A DNA stretch of 13,091 bases from CAYRIF01 sp964424205 (GTDB lineage: Bacteria; Bacteroidota; Bacteroidia; Cytophagales; Cyclobacteriaceae), in NCBI GenBank assembly GCA_964424205.1, contig CAYRIF010000082.1:1-13091 (forward strand). The letters run 5' to 3'. Made by a program: the position numbers and the translations under genes. Shown here one piece after another: positions 6,838-11,718 of the stretch. The notes under the pieces are model-generated. The model ran no database searches, was not told the origin of the DNA, and was given only the letters and a program-made list of their open reading frames with translations. Positions within the stretch are counted from its first letter, which is position 1; each line of letters starts with the position of its first letter.

Positions 6838-7581
6838 CTAGAAAGTTTGATCGTCAACATCACTGTCAGTCTCAATAGGTGTTTCCTCAACTGGCGCTAT
6901 ATCAATCTCTTTTTTCTTCTTACGTTTCTTCTTTTTGCGCTTCTTTCTTTTCTTTTTCGGTACTGCTGGTTCCCCGTCTCCATCCTCAGTGAGGTCTATT
7001 TCTTTTTTCTTCCTTTTGCGTTTTAAAAAGCTAAAAAATCCTTTTTTCTTCTTCGGTGCTTCCTCTCCATCTGCTAGTTTATTTTCACCTAATTCATTGC
7101 CTACGCTTGTCGTATCAATTGGTTTTGGTTTGGGTAAAAACTCCGAAAAGAGTCTGTTATATTCTAGTTGATCATAATTATAATGATCCTTTCTTCTTAC
7201 TCGTGTTGATGTTTTTCTTGTGGTTGACAAAGAGTCTGAATCATCAAAATCTACCTTAGCTACTAAAAGAGAGTCTATCGCATCGCCAGACAAAGAGTCT
7301 TCTATCTCCTCCAAAGGCGGCATTATTACTTCCATTTCAATGGTATTCCATCTTTTCTGTACTTTTCGATAGCTCATTCGTTTGATAAGCCCATTCTTGT
7401 CTCTGTGGACGGCTAGTAAATCTTTGGGGACAGAATCTTCATTAAAAAGTGAAAATTGCTTAATCCTAGCAGAGTCATCAATGATAAAAAAACTTTGAAA
7501 TGCAGGGCAGGTCTTATTCGGTGCACATGAACTCATGTACAACGCCATAATAATACCAATAAAGAAAAAATATTTTTTCAT
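6838..7581 (-). CDS. Lipoprotein with strongly lysine-rich C-terminal region
   Basis: A 247-residue protein with a type II signal peptide: MKKYFFFIGIIMALYMSSC, lipobox ending at Cys19. The mature N-terminal part (20-150) has a conserved-looking start, NKTCPAFQSFFIIDDSARI, then SVPKDLLAVHRDKNGLIKRM, which I associate with an uncharacterised Cytophagales lipoprotein family. From about residue 150 the sequence becomes low-complexity. Two basic clusters, at 177-193 and 209-224, the second being 16 consecutive Lys/Arg residues, alternate with acidic patches (ETDSDVDDQ near the end). Both clusters are followed by the same KKEID motif, suggesting an internal duplication. Such a tail could bind a polyanion such as lipopolysaccharide, nucleic acid or teichoic-like glycan, but no function is known. 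Repeat expansion could make its length vary between strains. Confidence 0.75.
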   Translation of the reverse strand: MKKYFFFIGIIMALYMSSCAPNKTCPAFQSFFIIDDSARIKQFSLFNEDSVPKDLLAVHRDKNGLIKRMSYRKVQKRWNTIEMEVIMPPLEEIEDSLSGDAIDSLLVAKVDFDDSDSLSTTRKTSTRVRRKDHYNYDQLEYNRLFSEFLPKPKPIDTTSVGNELGENKLADGEEAPKKKKGFFSFLKRKRKKKEIDLTEDGDGEPAVPKKKRKKRKKKKRKKKKEIDIAPVEETPIETDSDVDDQTF

Positions 7582-7986
7582 CTCACCCTATAATCGCCCG
7601 TATTTTAATATTAAAACTTCTTACCTATTATTTATTTTATATGTAAAAAAAGAAAAGTTATCTACTTGATATTCAATGCCCTAATTATTTTTCAAAAGCT
7701 CAAATCTCCACAAATTTTCTGTTTTTTTCGTATAATTCACCTTTTACTTTTTTCAAGATAAGCAAATATCGAGAATAAAATACAATTGCAGATTTATCCG
7801 CATTTTTGAAACGTAACATTACTATTTTATGCTTGATTTTACCATAAAATTAAGCAAATTACTACCTTTTCTTACAATGCAAAACCCCTAGCCTGCATTA
7901 TCCAACCGTTTAAACTAAGTGCATTGCTAACACCATTTTCTTTGATTTGTGTGCTCACAGACTGAAATTAACTTACAATTTGCTGA
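7582..7986. other. AT-rich intergenic region
   Basis: No credible gene on either strand. The part to about 7920 is very AT-rich with many T-tracts and presumably carries the promoter of the lipoprotein gene on the minus strand, but I found no clear TTTG / TAnnTTTG pair in that direction. Short open frames seen further right (7927-8226 on either strand) overlap the repeats and have implausible compositions. Confidence 0.5.
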
Positions 7987-8010
7987 GTGGTCTGTGGAGA
8001 CACAGACCAC
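7987..8010. repeat. Perfect 10-bp hairpin with GAGA tetraloop
   Basis: GTGGTCTGTG (7987-7996) and its exact complement CACAGACCAC (8001-8010) enclose GAGA, a GNRA-type tetraloop if transcribed in the plus direction. No T-run follows. A purine-rich stretch, GGAGAGGGAGGAG, comes directly after, with CCTCCTCT at 8047-8054 as a possible pairing partner. The element lies in a repeat-rich intergenic region and probably belongs to a dispersed repeat. Confidence 0.6.
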
Positions 8011-8066
8011 GGAGAGGGAGGAGTTTTTCGGCAGACGGCTAAATACCTCCTCTAGCAATTTACGCC

Positions 8067-8137
8067 ACATGTCGCACCTACGACCCTTAGATAACTTTCT
8101 ACTGTGGACTACAAACATGTTGCTCCGATGGAGTTTG
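8067..8137. repeat. Diverged copies of the CTCC dispersed repeat
   Basis: ACATGTCGCACCTACGACC (8067-8085) and ACAAACATGTTGCTCC (8111-8126, followed by GATGGAGTTTG) match the words at 607-634 with several substitutions. The spacing between the copies is about 48 nt, as in the typA upstream region. Confidence 0.5.
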
Positions 8138-8191
8138 GGTATTCTTTTCATAATATATTTGGAGGAAATAAAGAGATTATATTTCAAACAA

Positions 8192-8238
8192 ATATCCCAA
8201 ATCGTAAATCTAAAGTCGTAAATCATAATCTTTGCTTT
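8192..8238. repeat. AATCGTAAATC dispersed repeat
   Basis: CCCAAATCGTAAATC (8196-8210) is followed by a second unit, AAGTCGTAAATCAT (8213-8226), and then ATCTTTGCTTTAT. It is the diverged partner of 785-816. Here it carries two tandem units where the other copy has one. Its right end reaches the stop codon of the minus-strand barrel gene at 8237-8239. Confidence 0.5.
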
Positions 8239-8998
8239 ATCCTCTTTTCAGGTGGTTACTATAATTAAACTTATTGAAAATATTTATATTCACCTTAAAC
8301 CCATAGTGCCAATACGCGTCCCGCTTCATTGGGCCACTGCTCCTAACACTAATTCCATCTAAATAGTCTCCCAACGTGTACTTTCGAGAAGCTTCAAATC
8401 CGATACCAATAAAATCTGTCACAAAATAGGATACACCAATACCAACAGGAAGAATAAAGGCAGACCTTTTGTAATTTCCAGTGATGTTTTTATTGGTTTC
8501 AATATCTTTTGGCTTGAAATGCACACCTCCAATACCTCCAAAAACATATACATTCCATTTTTTATAGCGGTCATCTAAATACGGCTTTGGCCAATAGTCT
8601 ATAACCAGTGCAGTATAATAGTCATAGTTATAACTTGAAAAGTTTCTGTCCTCAAATTGTGATAGTTTAGTTTTAGAATATAACTTAAAATAAGAGGCAT
8701 CAACTCTAAGGCTAAGGTAATCAGTAAATCTATGCTTTATGCCAAGACTTGTATATGGGTTTAATAGATAATTTTGAGTGGATATATTGTGTGGGCGACT
8801 CAACTCACCAGAATAGGAAGATACGCCCACTCCTATATTCACAGAAGTATTGCTATACCAAGGGTGGGCATAAGGAACAAATAGATTCCGAACATGAAAT
8901 TTTTCAGGATTTGATTTTAACTTGTGCTGCGCAAAACCCAAGGAAGCGTTGCTACATAAAAAACATAGTGCTGCTAGTATTTTTATTAAATCAACCAA
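8237..8998 (-). CDS. Outer-membrane beta-barrel protein downstream of the sigma/anti-sigma pair
   Basis: About 253 residues: a signal peptide, IKILAALCFLCSNASLGFAQ, with cleavage near residue 24, then a chain of amphipathic strands with alternating aromatic and small residues. Examples are TSVNIGVGVSSYSGEL, YTSLGIKHRFTDYLSLRVDA, WNVYVFGGIGGVHFKP, SAFILPVGIGVSYFVTD and WHYGFKVNINIF. This is typical of small 8-10-stranded outer-membrane barrels of Bacteroidota (OmpW/OmpA-like or DUF6089-type). The start is unusual: no ATG is available before the signal peptide, the only standard initiation codon is TTG at 8998-8996, and an in-frame TAG lies nine codons further upstream. It begins 108 nt after the anti-sigma-like gene in the same direction, so it may share an operon with the sigma factor. 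Barrel identity is fairly sure; function is unknown. Confidence 0.75.
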   Translation of the reverse strand: MVDLIKILAALCFLCSNASLGFAQHKLKSNPEKFHVRNLFVPYAHPWYSNTSVNIGVGVSSYSGELSRPHNISTQNYLLNPYTSLGIKHRFTDYLSLRVDASYFKLYSKTKLSQFEDRNFSSYNYDYYTALVIDYWPKPYLDDRYKKWNVYVFGGIGGVHFKPKDIETNKNITGNYKRSAFILPVGIGVSYFVTDFIGIGFEASRKYTLGDYLDGISVRSSGPMKRDAYWHYGFKVNINIFNKFNYSNHLKRG

Positions 8999-9106
8999 TA
9001 TACCTATTATTAAACTCCTAAACTAAAGCTCAAAAAGTAATACACACTACGAGCCATCCTATTAAGAACGTAATATCATGCAGAATCTTACTTGTAGGTA
9101 AATTAT

Positions 9107-10117
9107 TTAAATAGAAATATCTTTTTGGAATTTTCCGAGTGTCATGCCTACCTTGATGCCGGGCATTGCTTTTGTAAGATTATTGGTGAGGTAAATTTGT
9201 GGTGCGATTTTGATTTTATCATTCACGTTAACACTGACTTCTACCGATACAGTATTCTCATCAAATACAGTCGTATTATTCTGGGCAAGGTATCCACCTT
9301 TTACGGCGAGCCATAGAGATTCTTTTTTATTGGTTGAAATATTTTTATGATAACTAGCAGTTATAAATGTGGCTATTCCAGCGTCTGATTTTTTGGTTGA
9401 CGGTGTTTTTTCCTCAAAACCGCTTGAAGTAAATAAATAACTGCTCTTTGCCCCTATCCCAAAGGCGTGGTTGTTTTTTTGTTGGAATAATAGGTCTATT
9501 TCAAGTCCTGCATTAAAATTATCACCAATTAGTCCTCCATTGCCTTGTACATCTAAAATTAACTGATGTTTTGGCATAGGTGTTACAATTCCTGCTATAG
9601 TAAAAGCATCTTTTATCCGATTCAAACTAGTCAGATTTTCGGCCCTTTGATGGGATGCGTTTATTGATTTAATAACCCCCTGCTGAAGAAGTGAGTTTTC
9701 CGCTTTTGAAGTAACTAAGTTTTGCTTAAAAATACTTTTGCTAGAGGAGGTTGTTACATTTATAATAGGTGGATAAGAAAGTACTTTTTCCATGATAGAT
9801 ACGCCCTTCTCGGACATTGATGGCGTCACAGGTTCTACAAAAGAAATTGTTTGACCCTGCGTTTTAATTCCATCCGCCACAGTATGCTGAACTACAAAAT
9901 ACGAAGCAACAGCAATTGTTAAAGAGGCCGCAACAGCATAATACCAAGAGGTTACTTGTTTATTGGCGGCAAAAAATCCTAACATGGCAAGACCTGCAGT
10001 TTTTGATTGCTTGGCATTCAGCTTGTCCCATCCTGATTCTTTTGACCAACTGACATTTGAAGGAAGTCCTTCAAGACTGTCGATGTTATCTTTTATAAAA
10101 TTCTCAAAATTGTTCAT
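9107..10117 (-). CDS. Dma-like anti-sigma factor: cytoplasmic N-terminus, one TM helix, C-terminal barrel domain
   Basis: A 336-residue protein encoded directly after the ECF sigma gene (86 nt apart, same strand). Residues 1-55 are a short cytoplasmic domain with SWSKESGWDKLN, like the WxxL/WxxI segments of Bacteroidota anti-sigma factors. One transmembrane helix lies at about 58-77 (WYYAVAASLTIAVASYFVV). Residues 80-183 are a Ser/Thr/Lys/Gln-rich linker. Residues 184-336 contain seven or eight strand-like stretches, for example FNAGLEIDLLFQQ, HAFGIGAKSSYLFT, AGIATFITASYH and LWLAVKGGYLAQ, as in an 8-stranded outer-membrane barrel. This layout matches the dual membrane-spanning anti-sigma factors (Dma) described in Bacteroides thetaiotaomicron, which hold an ECF sigma factor in the cytoplasm and reach the outer membrane. 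The C-terminus ends DISI rather than with the usual aromatic residue, so whether the barrel inserts is open. The alternative is an inner-membrane anti-sigma factor with a soluble periplasmic beta domain. Confidence 0.72.
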   Translation of the reverse strand: MNNFENFIKDNIDSLEGLPSNVSWSKESGWDKLNAKQSKTAGLAMLGFFAANKQVTSWYYAVAASLTIAVASYFVVQHTVADGIKTQGQTISFVEPVTPSMSEKGVSIMEKVLSYPPIINVTTSSSKSIFKQNLVTSKAENSLLQQGVIKSINASHQRAENLTSLNRIKDAFTIAGIVTPMPKHQLILDVQGNGGLIGDNFNAGLEIDLLFQQKNNHAFGIGAKSSYLFTSSGFEEKTPSTKKSDAGIATFITASYHKNISTNKKESLWLAVKGGYLAQNNTTVFDENTVSVEVSVNVNDKIKIAPQIYLTNNLTKAMPGIKVGMTLGKFQKDISI

Positions 10118-10141
10118 CTACATTTATTTTGTTCATAAATC

Positions 10142-10188
10142 TGAGATATTTGTGACACAAGTAATCTGTTTTCCACTTAAGTATCTCA
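10142..10188. promoter_or_regulatory. Inverted repeats between sigma and anti-sigma genes
   Basis: TGAGATA (10142-10148) and TATCTCA (10182-10188) are perfect 7-bp complements, 33 nt apart. Just inside the left arm is a small palindrome, TTGTG-A-CACAA (10150-10160). Together they could be an operator or an RNA stem tuning anti-sigma expression relative to sigma. The support is sequence symmetry only. Confidence 0.25.
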
Positions 10189-10203
10189 ATAATAAATACA
10201 GAC

Positions 10204-10779
10204 TTAGTCTGCATGGTATATTCCGTTTTTTTCTAATACTCTTCTTAACATCGCTTTTCCTTTGCTGAGTTGTGATTTTGAGGTATTTTCTGTAATTCCC
10301 AGTTGGTTGGCAATCTCCTTATGGCTAAATCCCTCAATTACATACAAATTAAAAACTGTTCTGTAGCCTGTGGGCAATTTCAACACCAAGGCGTAAATTT
10401 CCTCTGCTGCCATTTGTGCATTTACTGTCTCATGCGTTCCAATATTCACCAACACCTCACTATCTACAAAATTTATTTTTCTATTTTTTCGAAGAAACAT
10501 CAACGACTCATTAATCATAATCCGTTTTACCCATGCCTGAAGACTTCGCTCGCCACGGTATTCAAATTTTTCTAAGTTATCATATACCTTCAAAAACCCA
10601 TTTACCAAAACATCCTCCGCGTCTTGCTCGTTTTTGACATAACGATAGCAATGCCTGAACATGTTCTCTGCAAAACGCTCATAGATAATTTTTTGCGCCT
10701 GACTGTCTCCTGCGATGCATGCATGTAAAATCTGCTCGATAGCCAATGATTTTGGTTCTAAAATAGTTTGCGTACTCAT
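10204..10779 (-). CDS. ECF-type RNA polymerase sigma factor (sigma-70 family)
   Basis: A 191-residue protein with the two-domain layout of extracytoplasmic-function sigma factors. Region 2 spans about 25-97, with IIYERFAENMFRHCYRYVKN, then EQDAEDVLVNGFLKVYDNLEKF and the QAWVKRIMINESLMFLRK stretch (-10 recognition helix). Region 4 spans about 127-182, with LPTGYRTVFNLYVIEGFSHKE then IANQLGITENTSKSQLSKGK, the helix-turn-helix reading the -35 element. There is no region 1.1 or 3, as expected. It would recruit RNA polymerase to envelope-response promoters when released by the anti-sigma factor encoded next. It is divergent from the rhomboid gene. Four phased GTTAA repeats lie 93-127 bp upstream of its ATG and may control it. 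It resembles the ECF sigma factors paired with Dma proteins (ECF21 group in Bacteroides), but I cannot assign the group by eye. Confidence 0.92.
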   Translation of the reverse strand: MSTQTILEPKSLAIEQILHACIAGDSQAQKIIYERFAENMFRHCYRYVKNEQDAEDVLVNGFLKVYDNLEKFEYRGERSLQAWVKRIMINESLMFLRKNRKINFVDSEVLVNIGTHETVNAQMAAEEIYALVLKLPTGYRTVFNLYVIEGFSHKEIANQLGITENTSKSQLSKGKAMLRRVLEKNGIYHAD

Positions 10780-10871
10780 TTGCTATAATGTATTTGGATT
10801 AAAAATGGTTGCTTGCGTCTTAAAAGTATTCTTTCCTCAAACAATATTAGGTAATCCTTAATCTACACTAT

Positions 10872-10906
10872 GTTAAACCAAGTTAATCATGGTTAAATAT
10901 TGTTAA
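10872..10906. promoter_or_regulatory. Four GTTAA repeats at exact 10-bp spacing (putative operator)
   Basis: GTTAA begins at 10872, 10882, 10892 and 10902: four copies, each exactly one helical turn apart, so all lie on one face of the DNA. Read on the minus strand they are TTAAC. The array lies in the divergent region between the sigma and rhomboid genes. Tandem half-sites at 10-11 bp are typical for OmpR/PhoB-family response regulators; which protein binds here is unknown. Confidence 0.55.
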
Positions 10907-10917
10907 GTCTATAGATT

Positions 10918-10948
10918 ACTTCTCAAAAGTTTGAAACTTTTGAGAAGT
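10918..10948. repeat. 31-bp perfect palindrome (left copy)
   Basis: ACTTCTCAAAAGTTT (10918-10932) and its exact complement AAACTTTTGAGAAGT (10934-10948) flank a single G. A nearly identical copy lies at 11681-11711, on the other side of the rhomboid gene. TTTG at 10939-10942 in its right arm may serve as the -33 box of the rhomboid promoter. Confidence 0.8.
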
Positions 10949-10969
10949 TGAACAAAACCACTATCTTAG
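10939..10969 (+). promoter_or_regulatory. Putative promoter of the rhomboid gene
   Basis: TTTG (10939-10942), a 19-bp spacer and TATCTTAG (10962-10969, one mismatch from TAnnTTTG) fit the Bacteroidota promoter form. The -33 box is inside the palindrome. The predicted start of transcription is about 25 nt before the ATG at 11000. Confidence 0.45.
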
Positions 10970-10999
10970 GATTTAATAACAGAACGAAACTATCGAAAT

Positions 11000-11680
11000 A
11001 TGTTTTTTCCAATCGGTGACACACAGGTAAAAGGCGGCTCAAGACCACTTTTTAGCTATACTTTTATAGCTATAAATATCCTGATATTTTTTTTTCAGTT
11101 TAGCCTTTCTCCGCAAAATCTTAATGCGTTTATTTTGACTTACGGAACTATTCCAGATGACATCATGCATCAGCGGGGGTATTCCACACTATTTACAAAT
11201 ATGTTTTTACATGGTGGGTGGATGCATCTTATTGGTAACATGCTATTCTTGTGGGTCTTTGCAGATAATATTGAGGCGGTAATTGGCAACTTTTATTTTT
11301 TACTTTTTTATCTTTTAGGTGGCGTATCTGCCTCATTGATTCATGTGTATTTTAACATGGGCAGTACCATTCCCAGCATTGGTGCCAGTGGTGCAATTTC
11401 TGCGGTACTAGGCGCCTACATTGTCATGTTTCCAAAATCAAAAATTAAAGTTTTGGTACTGATGTTTTTTAGGTCATTCCAAGTGGCGGCACTTTATTTT
11501 TTAGGCTTTTGGATAGTTCAAAATCTATTTAGTGGCTTTGCTAGCCTTGGTGCAAATACGGCTGATACAGCAGGTGTAGCATGGTGGGCACATATAGGCG
11601 GATTTGCTTTTGGCGTATTGGCAGGTTTCTTTTTTAAACATGTCCATCCAAAAAATTTAAACTTCGCTAGCGTTTCGTGA
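11000..11680 (+). CDS. Rhomboid-family intramembrane serine protease
   Basis: A 226-residue, six-helix membrane protease that cuts transmembrane helices of substrate proteins. The conserved features are all visible: the HLIGN motif with His76 and Asn80 (oxyanion region), the catalytic serine motif GASGAISAVLGAY with Ser130, and the catalytic histidine His198 in WWAHIGGFAFG. The RxFS-type entry PLFSYTFIAINILIFFFQF begins the first helix, and FADNIE in the L1 region after TM2 is also typical. Length and order match the bacterial rhomboid core without extra domains. It is divergent from the ECF sigma gene, which starts 220 bp away. It is convergent with the second Dma-like gene, with a palindrome between their stop codons. 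A role in cleaving one of the neighbouring single-pass anti-sigma proteins is an attractive inference, but rhomboids have many substrates and this family is widespread. Confidence 0.93.
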   Translation: MFFPIGDTQVKGGSRPLFSYTFIAINILIFFFQFSLSPQNLNAFILTYGTIPDDIMHQRGYSTLFTNMFLHGGWMHLIGNMLFLWVFADNIEAVIGNFYFLLFYLLGGVSASLIHVYFNMGSTIPSIGASGAISAVLGAYIVMFPKSKIKVLVLMFFRSFQVAALYFLGFWIVQNLFSGFASLGANTADTAGVAWWAHIGGFAFGVLAGFFFKHVHPKNLNFASVS

Positions 11681-11711
11681 ACTTCTTAAAAGTTTGAAAC
11701 TTTTGAGAAGT
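11681..11711. terminator. 31-bp palindrome (right copy), likely bidirectional terminator
   Basis: ACTTCTTAAAAGTTT (11681-11695) pairs with AAACTTTTGAGAAGT (11697-11711) around one G, with a single T-G wobble. It starts at the base after the rhomboid stop and ends 7 nt before the stop of the convergent gene, an ideal place to end both transcripts. Only a short TTTGTTT follows, so termination strength is uncertain. It differs from the left copy (10918-10948) by one base. Confidence 0.65.
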
Positions 11712-11718
11712 TTGTTTA

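Noticed and set aside
6697..7259. Plus-strand open frames opposite the lipoprotein gene
   Set aside because: They are antisense shadows of the lysine-rich coding stretch, giving Phe/Leu/Ser-rich translations.
7927..8226. Overlapping open frames of 90-99 codons on both strands in the intergenic repeat region
   Set aside because: They run through dispersed repeats and the perfect hairpin. Their translations have no domain, signal peptide or plausible composition, and both strands are open over the same DNA.
10872..10906. GTTAA array read as a CRISPR array or replication iterons
   Set aside because: The units are far too short for CRISPR repeats and there are no spacers. No replication protein or DnaA-box cluster is nearby, so an operator is the simpler reading.
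10918..11711. Flanking palindromes as insertion-sequence terminal repeats around the rhomboid gene
   Set aside because: No transposase and no target-site duplication is visible, and each copy is itself a complete palindrome rather than one arm of a pair.
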